Assembly: GCA_021106655.1 (NCBI GenBank)
Contig: JAIOTT010000319.1
Coordinates: 1-8,008, forward strand
Direction: 5' to 3'
Origin: Bacteroidales bacterium
GTDB lineage: Bacteria > Bacteroidota > Bacteroidia > Bacteroidales > SMBSF77
Length of the DNA: 8,008 nucleotides
Shown here: positions 1 to 6,390 of the stretch, piece after piece
Layout of the letters: every line of letters begins with the position of its first letter
Numbering within the stretch: position 1 is the first letter of the stretch
Notes under the pieces: generated by a model
Seen by the model: the letters and a program-made list of their open reading frames with translations, nothing else
Told to the model about the DNA's origin: nothing
The model's database searches: none
Translations under genes and position numbers: made by a program

Positions 1-1
1 T

Positions 2-61
2 GTGATCCGGAATGGTGACGACAAATCGAACGGCTTATCAGTACGCTGCCTAAAGAACTAA
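2..61 (+). CDS. C-terminal tail of a FISUMP-domain protein (partial)
   Basis: The frame starting at base 2 is open from the window edge to a TAA at 59-61 and encodes 19 residues ending KSNGLSVRCLKN. This matches the ending I know for the Fibrobacter succinogenes major paralogous (FISUMP) domain, whose last line usually reads G-(F/L/Y)-S-V-R-C-(L/V)-(K/R)-D/N. Such proteins are exported, often as lipoproteins, and are heavily duplicated in Bacteroidota; their function is not established. Only the tail is visible, so the length, signal peptide and any partner domains cannot be judged. The call rests on a short motif and on the genus-level context. Confidence 0.6.
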   Translation: MIRNGDDKSNGLSVRCLKN

Positions 62-96
62 GCCTGTGGCATCTTATTTTTGGGAACATAACCAAT

Positions 97-161
97 AATT
101 CGTGCTTCGCACATAATTTGCTTTGCGTAATTCAATTGTAATTTGTGCTTCGCACGTAATT
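97..161. repeat. Repeated mini-hairpins GTGC-TTC-GCAC flanked by AATT
   Basis: Two near-identical 22-bp units lie at 97-118 and 140-161. Each has AATT, one base, the stem-loop GTGC-TTC-GCAC, two bases, then AATT, so both the inner 4-bp stem and the outer AATT arms are self-complementary. A third, decayed unit between them (115-132) keeps AATT, TGC-TTT-GCG and AATT. The array sits between two convergent genes, and the second hairpin is followed by a T-rich run at about 165-173. It could therefore act as a weak terminator for the upstream + gene, although the T-run is about 6 nt beyond the stem. It could equally be a dispersed intergenic repeat. Confidence 0.65.
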
Positions 162-187
162 CGATTATTTTTTAGGAACTCAACAAA

Positions 188-242
188 AAATTACTTTCGA
201 ATTACCACTTAATTACAATCTAATTACCATCTAATTACCATC
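188..242. repeat. 11-bp tandem repeat (consensus TAATTACCATC), five copies
   Basis: Five consecutive 11-bp units stay in exact register: 188-198 (diverged), 199-209, 210-220 (one change), 221-231 and 232-242. The last two are identical. The array runs through the stop codon (235-237) and the last codons of the minus-strand Bmp-type gene, so the gene's terminal Trp codon and TAA are part of repeat unit five. Since 11 is not a multiple of 3, gain or loss of units would change the frame beyond the stop but not the protein upstream of it. Confidence 0.8.
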
Positions 243-1266
243 CAGTCGAGATACTCCCATCAATAATCCCTGCCTTGATGGCTTCTATCTCAATTTTGAT
301 ACTATCGGGGATTTGACTTTCGTAATTGTGATAAGGTGCCAGACCAACGCCATCATTAGATAATTTACCGGTGTATACACCACCTCCGGGAAAAGTGTTA
401 TCTACATACGATTTTACTACTGCATAGATAGCATTATCCAGACCTTTCATAGCACAGGATAACAAAATATCGGAAACTTCAGGAAAGGAAATATACTGAT
501 CCACATCTACGCCTATTCCAACCTTCCCTAATTCTTTAGCTTTTAATAGTGAACCGTTTCCGGTTTCACTTCCAACGCCAAAGATCACATCAGCACCTAG
601 AGTGATCAGGCTGTCAGCGATGTGTTTGCCCAGATCAGGATTAAAAAAGTCACCTGCATAATCTCCATAATGAGCTACTGTTCTTCCATATTTCTGATTA
701 TATCTGTCTAATCCATTTATCCAGGGTTCAATAAATTGTCTTATCTGTGGAATTTCTAATGCACCAACATAAGCTATTGCCGGATTCACTGCATCATGAT
801 TATCAGCCCACCATGCAGATAGAAATCCCAATGAGTATGATGCTTCATCTACATCAAACAAAATACTGACTGCGTTTGCCTGCAGCTCAGATAATTCGGT
901 GTCTACGAGAACAAATTTGGAAGCCGGATACTTTTTGGCAGCAGCTATAACAGCATCATTCCACATAAAACCAATGGCGATTATCAGATCAAAATCCTGA
1001 TCACCAAAAGCATCTATCCTTAGCTGATAATTATCAGTAGCTGTATCGATGTTATATTCAACTTCAAGGTTGAAATCGGTTTTTGCGAGTTCTATGCCTG
1101 CTTTACAATTCTGCAAGAAACTCAGATCATCATAAGTAAAGCCCTGGGCCAACATTGCAACCTTAAGTAGCTGTTCCGGAATCTTTTCATCTTCCTTCTT
1201 ACATGAAATAGTAGTGACTACTAAAATAATAATAGAAAGGAAAGTAAGCTTGTAAATATTTTTCAT
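235..1266 (-). CDS. Bmp/PnrA-family substrate-binding lipoprotein
   Basis: This 343-residue protein is probably a membrane-anchored solute receptor of the Bmp (basic membrane protein)/PnrA family, whose characterised members bind nucleosides for an ABC importer. Residues 1-22 form a lipoprotein signal: Lys-containing N-terminus, hydrophobic stretch, then T-I-S-C with Cys22 as the lipidated residue. The mature part opens with VAMLAQGFTYDDLSF (36-50), matching the family's opening G-x-x-x-D-x-S-F. EASYSLGFLSA (141-151), GVGSETGNG (230-238), GIGVDVDQY (250-258) and SCAMKGLDNA (270-279) match further Bmp landmarks. The length is normal for the family. No ABC permease or ATPase gene lies in the window, so its partner must be elsewhere or it acts as a stand-alone sensor. 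The start is the ATG at 1264-1266, which gives a perfect signal peptide. Ligand specificity cannot be read from the sequence. Confidence 0.85.
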   Translation of the reverse strand: MKNIYKLTFLSIIILVVTTISCKKEDEKIPEQLLKVAMLAQGFTYDDLSFLQNCKAGIELAKTDFNLEVEYNIDTATDNYQLRIDAFGDQDFDLIIAIGFMWNDAVIAAAKKYPASKFVLVDTELSELQANAVSILFDVDEASYSLGFLSAWWADNHDAVNPAIAYVGALEIPQIRQFIEPWINGLDRYNQKYGRTVAHYGDYAGDFFNPDLGKHIADSLITLGADVIFGVGSETGNGSLLKAKELGKVGIGVDVDQYISFPEVSDILLSCAMKGLDNAIYAVVKSYVDNTFPGGGVYTGKLSNDGVGLAPYHNYESQIPDSIKIEIEAIKAGIIDGSISTGW

Positions 1267-1299
1267 AATGATTTTCTTAAGACGTTTTTAATTTTCAGA

Positions 1300-1307
1300 C
1301 AAATATA
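1300..1307 (-). promoter_or_regulatory. Candidate Bacteroidota -7 promoter box for the Bmp-type gene
   Basis: On the minus strand this reads TATATTTG, a full match to the Bacteroidota -7 consensus TAnnTTTG, 33 bp before the ATG. I do not see a convincing -33 TTTG at the usual spacing, so the call rests on the -7 box alone. The same octamer occurs upstream of the metallo-hydrolase gene and in the spacer before the Fic gene. Confidence 0.4.
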
Positions 1308-1333
1308 GTGAATTTATCAGTGTATGAAGGCTA

Positions 1334-1409
1334 CTCCTTGACTTTCTAACTTCCTGACCACTTCAACTTCTTTGACACTTTTTGACCTTTTAACTCTTTG
1401 ACCTACAAA
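1334..1409. repeat. Degenerate ~8-bp word array (CTnnTTGA / CCTTTTAA type)
   Basis: The sequence divides into consecutive words beginning with C or A and ending mostly in TGA or TAA: CTCCTTGA, CTTTCTAA, CTTCCTGA, CCACTTCA, two 10-bp words ending TTTGA, CCTTTTAA, CTCTTTGA, CCTACAAA. Seven of the nine words are exactly 8 bp. It lies in the spacer between divergent genes and encodes nothing. The same 8-bp period with different words recurs at 6091-6259. Confidence 0.5.
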
Positions 1410-1412
1410 AAA

Positions 1413-1426
1413 CTGATTTATATCAA
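1413..1426 (+). promoter_or_regulatory. FNR/CRP-like dyad upstream of the cytochrome gene
   Basis: CTGAT-TTAT-ATCAA differs from the FNR-type consensus TTGAT-N4-ATCAA at one base and contains the perfect inner palindrome TGAT/ATCA. It lies upstream of a multiheme respiratory cytochrome, a typical target class for Crp/Fnr regulators. Its centre (about 1419.5) is roughly 70 bp before the start point implied by the -7 box at 1480-1487, close to the -71.5 position used by class I activators. The region is A+T-rich and such dyads arise by chance, so this is a suggestion. Confidence 0.35.
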
Positions 1427-1479
1427 CAATTATCAAATTAATATCAATAATGATTTTAACATTTTAACTCTGAAATACT

Positions 1480-1487
1480 TAATTTTG
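1480..1487 (+). promoter_or_regulatory. Candidate -7 promoter box for the cytochrome gene
   Basis: TAATTTTG matches TAnnTTTG and lies 85 bp before the ATG at 1572. No clear -33 TTTG is visible. The implied start point is near 1491, leaving a leader of about 80 nt. Confidence 0.4.
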
Positions 1488-1571
1488 ATCGGGCATTTAA
1501 TTATTTTTAAAAAAGTTTAATAGTTCACAACCGAGCAGAACAACAAACCAGCAATAATTATTTAAAGAGTT

Positions 1572-3071
1572 ATGAAATTACCACAATCTGTTTATAACTG
1601 GACTTCAGTAATAGGAGGAGCCATTGCGCTTGTTAGCTTTTTTATGTTTGTTTTTCTATTTGCCATTTCATTCTTTTTCGACGAAGGAAGTTCATACCTG
1701 GGATTATTTATTTACATTATTATTCCTATTTTTCTGTTTATCGGACTCATCTTGATTCCAATAGGAATGGTGGTAAAGATACGCAGGGACAAGAAAAAGG
1801 AAAAAGCCGGTGTCCTTAAGATGCCATACATTGACCTCAATAATACACGGCACAGGAATGCCTTTATCATTTTTATTATCTCAACTACTATATTCCTGTT
1901 TTTAACTGCTATTGGCAGTTATGAAGCGTTTCATTATTCAGAATCTGTGGAATTTTGTGGCACCCTTTGTCATAAGGTTATGGAACCGGAATATGTTGCA
2001 TATCAGAATTCGGCGCATGAAAGAGTTGCCTGTGTAGAATGCCATGTTGGTTCAGGTGCTGACTGGTATATGAGATCGAAATTATCCGGCCTCTACCAGA
2101 TTTATTCTGTTGCTTTTGGTAAATATCCAACTCCTATTCCAACACCACTTGAAAATCTGAGGCCTGCCAGGGAAACATGTGAGAGATGTCACTGGCCGGA
2201 AAAGTTTTATGCCAGACAGTTACGAGTTGAAAAATACTTCCTTGCTGATGAAAACAATACGGAATGGGATATAATACTGGAAGTAAAAACTAGTTCTGCA
2301 TACAGTGCCCATGGAATACAGGAAGGAATACATTGGCATATCCATCCTGATGTAAAGATAGATTATATTCGTGATACCAGTGATAGCAAAAAAATTGTGT
2401 GGGTTCAGTACACCGATCTAAAAACAAACGAAACTACTGTATATCAATCTGAAGAAGAGCCCCTGGATCCTTCATTGATAACAACTATCACTAAAAAAAC
2501 AATGGACTGTATTGATTGTCATAGCCGGCCTTCACACGCATACAAATCCCCTTCCCATTTTATAAACAATGCCTTCACTGCAGGTAAGTTACCAAAAGAT
2601 TTACCTGAATTAAAATCCATTGCAATGGAGCTTCTGAATACAAGCTATCCTACTAAAGACACAGCCATGCTTTTCATCGAAAAGGGAATTAAAGAATTCT
2701 ACAAATCCGGCTATCCTGATATTTTTAATAAAAAAAAGAGATTAATAGAAGAGGTTATATCAACTATTCAAACAGAATTTAATAAAAATATCTTTCCTGA
2801 AATGAAAGTTACATGGAAGGCATATCCTGACCATTCAAGTCATATTGAATCGAATGGTTGTTTTAGATGTCATGATGGATTACATACAAGTAAAAATGGG
2901 AAAACCATATCCAAAGATTGTAATCTATGTCATACTATTCTTGGCCAGGGCTATCCGGATTCTTTACAACGGGTTATGATCAATGAATCTCTTGAGTTCA
3001 AACACCCGGTTGACATTGGAGAAGCCTGGCAGGAAAACCTTTGCACTGAGTGCCACAAGGATCTGTATTAA
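1572..3071 (+). CDS. Seven-heme NapC/NirT-like inner-membrane cytochrome c
   Basis: This 499-residue protein probably takes electrons from membrane quinol and passes them to periplasmic carriers. It has three hydrophobic helices (about 11-36, 42-68, 97-116). The basic loop RRDKKKEK (71-78) between helices 2 and 3 puts the long heme-bearing C-terminus in the periplasm. Six CXXCH motifs are visible at Cys154, 203, 313, 430, 450 and 491. A seventh site, CGTLCH at 129-134, has three residues between the cysteines and is followed by K-V-M, in the place of the first CXXCHxM heme of NapC/NrfH proteins. HGIQEGIHWHIHPD (247-260) supplies possible distal His ligands. Length, three helices and seven hemes recall the Geobacter ImcH type of NapC/NirT-like protein (from memory). 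It stands alone; no partner reductase is in the window. AAAGAG lies just upstream of the ATG. Its stop is 8 bp from that of the convergent lipoprotein gene. Confidence 0.88.
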   Translation: MKLPQSVYNWTSVIGGAIALVSFFMFVFLFAISFFFDEGSSYLGLFIYIIIPIFLFIGLILIPIGMVVKIRRDKKKEKAGVLKMPYIDLNNTRHRNAFIIFIISTTIFLFLTAIGSYEAFHYSESVEFCGTLCHKVMEPEYVAYQNSAHERVACVECHVGSGADWYMRSKLSGLYQIYSVAFGKYPTPIPTPLENLRPARETCERCHWPEKFYARQLRVEKYFLADENNTEWDIILEVKTSSAYSAHGIQEGIHWHIHPDVKIDYIRDTSDSKKIVWVQYTDLKTNETTVYQSEEEPLDPSLITTITKKTMDCIDCHSRPSHAYKSPSHFINNAFTAGKLPKDLPELKSIAMELLNTSYPTKDTAMLFIEKGIKEFYKSGYPDIFNKKKRLIEEVISTIQTEFNKNIFPEMKVTWKAYPDHSSHIESNGCFRCHDGLHTSKNGKTISKDCNLCHTILGQGYPDSLQRVMINESLEFKHPVDIGEAWQENLCTECHKDLY

Positions 3072-3079
3072 TAATTTAT

Positions 3080-3697
3080 TTACCACCCTCCTAGTCCGGG
3101 ATGGTCAGGACTATTATAGTATAATCCATTTACACCCTGGCAAGGATCATTCCATACTTCCTGAATAATGGCAAATGACCCCCATATTACGGGTCCGATT
3201 TCAGTACCATCCGCATTGTACCAGATATCATTTGTTTTTGTCGCATCGGCAGGGACAGCAATAATTTTAATAAAATCTGTCCAATGACACTCATTCCCGT
3301 TAGCATCTAAATAGGTACCATTCCAATGATTAGTAAGCCAGGCTCCTGAGCCAATATAGCTAGGAAAGCCAAAATGACGATCCAATAAACCATCACCATC
3401 ACAATCTTTATTTGACAGCCAGGCATCATTCCATTTCATTACTAAATTATCACCTCCCCAAACTCCATTGAATAAGTGAGCCTGATAATTGTATCCATTC
3501 GCCATAAAACCAGGTGTTATTAATACACCACCTGAAGTGTATATTGTACCACCGGGTATTGTTGCACAATTATTATTACCTTTTTTTAAAGATAACTCAG
3601 ACTGCTGAGTGTCAATTGTAGTTTGTTGTTTTTCACAGGAGATAATTGCAATTGATAAAATCATCACAACTCCAAATAAATAAAATAGTTTTTTCAT
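3080..3697 (-). CDS. Small lipoprotein with a DxDxDG calcium-type loop, unknown function
   Basis: This 205-residue protein has a clear lipoprotein signal (MKKLFYLFGVV..., lipobox A-I-I-S-C, Cys21), followed by a Gln/Ser/Lys-rich linker to about residue 42. The mature part has no family I can name with confidence. Its clearest motif is DCDGDGLLD (98-106), the D-x-D-x-D-G-x-x-D spacing of EF-hand-like calcium loops. Around it are many Trp, Gly and Asn residues and four cysteines (44, 99, 137, 186) that could form two disulfides. GPVIWGSFAIIQEVWNDPC (168-186) looks like a conserved core. The leader reads AAAGAAGAAA before the ATG, typical of a Bacteroidota A-rich ribosome site. It is most likely a surface or periplasmic calcium-stabilised domain. 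It is convergent with the cytochrome gene, and no functional link between them is evident. Confidence 0.75.
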   Translation of the reverse strand: MKKLFYLFGVVMILSIAIISCEKQQTTIDTQQSELSLKKGNNNCATIPGGTIYTSGGVLITPGFMANGYNYQAHLFNGVWGGDNLVMKWNDAWLSNKDCDGDGLLDRHFGFPSYIGSGAWLTNHWNGTYLDANGNECHWTDFIKIIAVPADATKTNDIWYNADGTEIGPVIWGSFAIIQEVWNDPCQGVNGLYYNSPDHPGLGGW

Positions 3698-3911
3698 TTT
3701 CTTCTTTTTTTAGTTAATAATTTAATACAATAATTAATCGGAAAAAACATAAAAGGTAATACACTCAACTAATATTTTATTGAAATTTGTGACTCAAATA
3801 GAGGTATTGGAATTTGTTTTAAGCTTGAAGACCGAAGTGGAAAAATTACAAGAAAAATATACAAACACTATTATGCAATGTGCTGTACATTTTTTCGTCC
3901 CCGATAACTGA

Positions 3912-4751
3912 TTAATCGTATTTAATAGACAGGCCAACGCCAACTTCTTTTATATTTGCCACTTTCGACAAAGCAATTTTTGAATCTAAGTCTACACAAT
4001 GACATGGATGTAATTCTTCCGATTTCAACTTTTGAAAATAATCAACTGTACCTTTCAATTGTTCTTGAGAAGGTTGGAGTAAATGAAATCCACCAATAAC
4101 GTCAACAACACTATTTTCGTCACAAACCTTTTTGGCATATTCTATAATATTACAAATCCCTGAGTGAGAACAAGCTGTAATAACTATCAAGCCTTTGCTT
4201 CCTTTATAGGCTAATGCTGTATCATCTAATAGAAAGTCATCTTTTATTCCATCCCTGGAATGAACTTTTCCAATAGGTTCTTTGTTCTCAAAATCATTTG
4301 ATCTTTCTATTTCACCAAGAAAAACTAATTTATCAGATAGCCAAAAAGGATCCTTTGTTAAATTTATCTCAAAGTGCTGATCAAGCTTACGTTTAGAAAT
4401 TATGCAACCGATTTCATTTAAAGCATCTACAGTTTTTGTTTCAAATATATTTGGATGAGCTATTAAAGTTGGATTTGTAAAAGGTATTGATTCGATTTTT
4501 GCTTCGGTATATATTCTCAAAAGTGGATCAAGTCCCCATGTATGATTTAAGTGTCCATTAGAAAGAACAAGAAAATCTCTTTGCAGTAAATCTAAATTCA
4601 TCTTTTGAGCATTGATAATAAAAGCGTTGGAGTAACCTACATCAAATAATACTTGTATATTTCCATCTTGAATTAGATACGATACCCCTGGTTCCCCAAA
4701 GAAGTATCTATCTATTAATGTATTGTTGTCGATTAATACTGTTAGCTTCAT
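3912..4751 (-). CDS. Metallo-beta-lactamase-fold hydrolase (COG1237-like), altered metal motif
   Basis: This cytoplasmic MBL-fold protein has 279 residues from the ATG at 4749-4751. A GTG three codons upstream is possible, but family members usually begin near M-K-(I/L)-T-V-L-(I/V)-D-N, which fits the ATG. The closest architecture I recognise is COG1237, often annotated after a methanopterin-pathway enzyme; the bacterial role is unknown. From that ATG, the motif normally S-H-G-H-x-D-H-T-G-G reads SNGHLNHTWG (64-73), so the first metal His is Asn65 and the Asp is Asn69. The other landmarks remain: TACSHSG with His196, GGFHL with His223, and HPCHC with His251, though the Gly usual after that Cys-Thr is absent. 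It may bind one metal, bind metal differently, or be a non-catalytic paralogue. A TATATTTG box lies 66 bp upstream. No biosynthetic neighbours are visible. Confidence 0.82.
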   Translation of the reverse strand: MKLTVLIDNNTLIDRYFFGEPGVSYLIQDGNIQVLFDVGYSNAFIINAQKMNLDLLQRDFLVLSNGHLNHTWGLDPLLRIYTEAKIESIPFTNPTLIAHPNIFETKTVDALNEIGCIISKRKLDQHFEINLTKDPFWLSDKLVFLGEIERSNDFENKEPIGKVHSRDGIKDDFLLDDTALAYKGSKGLIVITACSHSGICNIIEYAKKVCDENSVVDVIGGFHLLQPSQEQLKGTVDYFQKLKSEELHPCHCVDLDSKIALSKVANIKEVGVGLSIKYD

Positions 4752-4817
4752 AAATTTCACTTAAAAAAAACAACCTTCATCTCCATTTTCAACTCTTGAT
4801 TGACATTAATAATTGAT

Positions 4818-4825
4818 CAAATATA
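4818..4825 (-). promoter_or_regulatory. Candidate -7 promoter box for the MBL-fold gene
   Basis: On the minus strand this is TATATTTG, matching TAnnTTTG. It overlaps the palindrome TTGATCAA at 4813-4820, which could be an operator half of some factor. No -33 TTTG is evident at the normal spacing. The leader would be about 60 nt. Confidence 0.4.
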
Positions 4826-4925
4826 AGCAGATTTAAGGTTCCTTTGAAAAAATATGTTAACATCTTATCCTAAATATGATAAAGAACCATCGAATGCTGC
4901 TTGTGATTGTTCGTGCAAAAAAAAA

Positions 4926-6047
4926 TTATCTTTTTACTATTTTCCTGGAAAAAGAAACTTCTGTTGTTTTTACAGTAACGAAATAAATCCCTGTTGGTAT
5001 CTCAAGATCATTGATCTCCATTACACTGTTTGATCCTGTGAATTCCTTTTTATACATGATCTTTCCTGTTAAATCAAATATTCTTAATAAAGGATCTTCA
5101 ACTTCAGAATTCATTTTAACAAATATATGATCGATAAAAGGAGATGGAAAGATTGTCATCTCACTTTCATTTGAGAATATCCGGCCAGGAATTCCTGAAG
5201 TGTTTCCACCCCATCCTGCGAGTCTTGCCCAGAGGTACCAACAGGCGATACCTTTTTTGGTACAGTTCAGGCTGACAGAGTGAGCACAACTGCTGCAATG
5301 TTGGGATATGTTGTTAAGCTCCGTCCCCGGGTTATTCGTCAGCCAGTTTATTGCCCAATTTGCCGACCCTCCCGATGGAGTGATATAATAACATCCATCA
5401 TCAGCAAAATAATCCTGGTAATTAGTATCTGCATCCGGACTGTATTTTTCAATATCTGCGAAGTCGAAAAGTATCTTATTATTAGCATTACAATAGTCAC
5501 GAATTTGTTGGTTTGCCAGATAAAGGCTTCCTGAAGGTCCTAGTCCTTCAAGATGACCTGTCATATAAACAAATTGAACACCAGGGTATTCCAACTCTAA
5601 TTGATTCATAGTGTCCAAATAATGGCTTTGCAGGTTAACACTATTAACTTGTCCGCACCACGACCATATTATCACATTGCAAGAAGGATGATCATTTAGA
5701 AAATCTCTGGTTTCACCATCCCATCCTGTGTAACCACAGTCAAGTTCAAGGTAACCACTATTATAACCACTCCCTTCAAAAAGATGAAGCTCACCCGGGC
5801 CTCCGCTATGACTCCAATCGTATTTCCCATTTGTAAAATATGATTCCAGAGCATTCATACCTGAAGTAAGCTGACTGCCATGAGAAGTATGGCCGTAACC
5901 TATAAAAAGGTTTTGTTTAGCACTATCTATCCATGTATCAGGGATGCTAGTGAGATCAATGCAATTATGATTAATAATGACAGGCTGTTGTGAATAGCAA
6001 AGCATACCGTATAAAACAAATATTAAAAGGTAAATCAGGTTTTTCAT
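4926..6047 (-). CDS. Secreted T9SS cargo protein, possible SGNH-like domain
   Basis: The protein is 373 residues from the ATG at 6045-6047. An in-frame TTG nine codons upstream is rejected because the ATG gives a clean signal peptide (MKNLIYLLIFVLYGMLCYS, cut before QQ). The C-terminus (about 296-373) is a type IX secretion sorting domain: IFPSPFIDHIFV, then LRIFDLTGKIMY, then IPTGIYFVTVK and a basic end. The protein should therefore cross the outer membrane and be released or anchored. The middle (about 25-280) has GYGHTSHGSQ (50-59), NVIIWSWCGQ (124-133) and FVYMTGHLEG (159-168), which loosely resemble the spaced blocks of SGNH esterases; this is tentative. A Cys-rich block, HCSSCAHS plus LNC plus WYLWARLAGW (250-279), looks conserved; CSSCA is not a heme site. 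The stop is followed by nine T on the coding strand without an obvious hairpin. No T9SS machinery is in the window. Confidence 0.82.
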   Translation of the reverse strand: MKNLIYLLIFVLYGMLCYSQQPVIINHNCIDLTSIPDTWIDSAKQNLFIGYGHTSHGSQLTSGMNALESYFTNGKYDWSHSGGPGELHLFEGSGYNSGYLELDCGYTGWDGETRDFLNDHPSCNVIIWSWCGQVNSVNLQSHYLDTMNQLELEYPGVQFVYMTGHLEGLGPSGSLYLANQQIRDYCNANNKILFDFADIEKYSPDADTNYQDYFADDGCYYITPSGGSANWAINWLTNNPGTELNNISQHCSSCAHSVSLNCTKKGIACWYLWARLAGWGGNTSGIPGRIFSNESEMTIFPSPFIDHIFVKMNSEVEDPLLRIFDLTGKIMYKKEFTGSNSVMEINDLEIPTGIYFVTVKTTEVSFSRKIVKR

Positions 6048-6090
6048 TTGAATAAGTTCTAGGTTAATAAACAATGTAAAGATAATAAAT

Positions 6091-6122
6091 GTAATAATGT
6101 GTTAATATGATAATGTGATAAT
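6091..6122. repeat. 8-bp word array, (G/A)TnnTAAT-type, four units
   Basis: GTAATAAT, GTGTTAAT, ATGATAAT and GTGATAAT follow without gaps. The array starts 44 bp before the T9SS cargo gene's ATG and so lies in its likely leader region. It is the first of three same-period arrays in this gap. Confidence 0.5.
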
Positions 6123-6131
6123 TATTCAGTT

Positions 6132-6155
6132 GTACAAAGGTACAATGGTACATTT
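6132..6155. repeat. 8-bp word array GTACAAAG / GTACAATG / GTACATTT
   Basis: Three consecutive 8-bp units share GTACA. The junction of the first two creates CAAAGGTA at 6135-6142, which on the minus strand reads TACCTTTG, a match to TAnnTTTG. The repeat could thus carry the -7 element of the T9SS cargo gene 88 bp downstream. A -33 element is not visible. Confidence 0.5.
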
Positions 6156-6166
6156 GTGCTAAATGA

Positions 6167-6189
6167 CCTGTCTGAGCAAAGTCGAAGCA
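6167..6189. repeat. Dispersed Bacteroidota repeat (GTCTGAGC-AAAGTCGAAG core)
   Basis: The core TGTCTGAGCAAAGTCGAAGC is one base away from the GTCTGAGCGAAGTCGAAG word that I recall as very common in intergenic DNA of Bacteroidota genomes. Only one copy is in the window, so the repeat status rests on general knowledge and not on local recurrence. Confidence 0.45.
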
Positions 6190-6203
6190 TAGCTAATCAA
6201 AAC

Positions 6204-6259
6204 CCACTCAACTACTCAACCACTCAACCACTCACCTACTCAACCACTCACCTACTCAG
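6204..6259. repeat. 8-bp tandem array C(C/T)ACTCA(A/C), seven units
   Basis: Seven gapless 8-bp units: CCACTCAA, CTACTCAA, CCACTCAA, CCACTCAC, CTACTCAA, CCACTCAC, CTACTCAG. Variation is limited to base 2 (C/T) and the last base. Base composition is C-rich on this strand, unlike the surroundings. No reading frame uses it. Confidence 0.8.
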
Positions 6260-6318
6260 GATCCAGAATCCCATTAAAAGTTCATCACTACATTACTAAA
6301 ATATTAAGAAATATTCAA

Positions 6319-6326
6319 TATATTTG
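6319..6326 (+). promoter_or_regulatory. Distal candidate -7 box upstream of the Fic gene
   Basis: TATATTTG matches TAnnTTTG on the plus strand, 257 bp before the Fic ATG. If used, the transcript would read through the whole GACA array and have a leader of about 250 nt. The same octamer serves as a candidate box for two other genes here. Confidence 0.3.
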
Positions 6327-6390
6327 TGTGAGATAATCAACAACTGATAAGATAATATATACAACAAACATATGCATAGTTGTTAGGCCT

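Noticed and set aside
2983..3168. 61-codon plus-strand frame
   Set aside because: It is out of frame across the cytochrome's last heme motif and then antisense to the lipoprotein gene.
3877..3898. Terminator-like ATGT-GCTGT-ACAT followed by six T
   Set aside because: The stem is only 4 A+T-rich pairs, and the T-run is on the plus strand where no gene ends.
5312..5335. CSSCAH in the T9SS cargo protein as a heme c site
   Set aside because: The sequence is CxxC-A-H, not CXXCH, so it is not a heme attachment motif.
5280..5534. 84-codon plus-strand frame
   Set aside because: It lies wholly antisense to the T9SS cargo gene, which has a complete signal peptide and sorting domain.
6250..6388. Integron attC site ending in GTTAGGC (6382-6388)
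   Set aside because: GTTAGGC fits the R-box pattern, but no complementary RYYYAAC box lies 60-140 bp upstream and no integrase is in the window.
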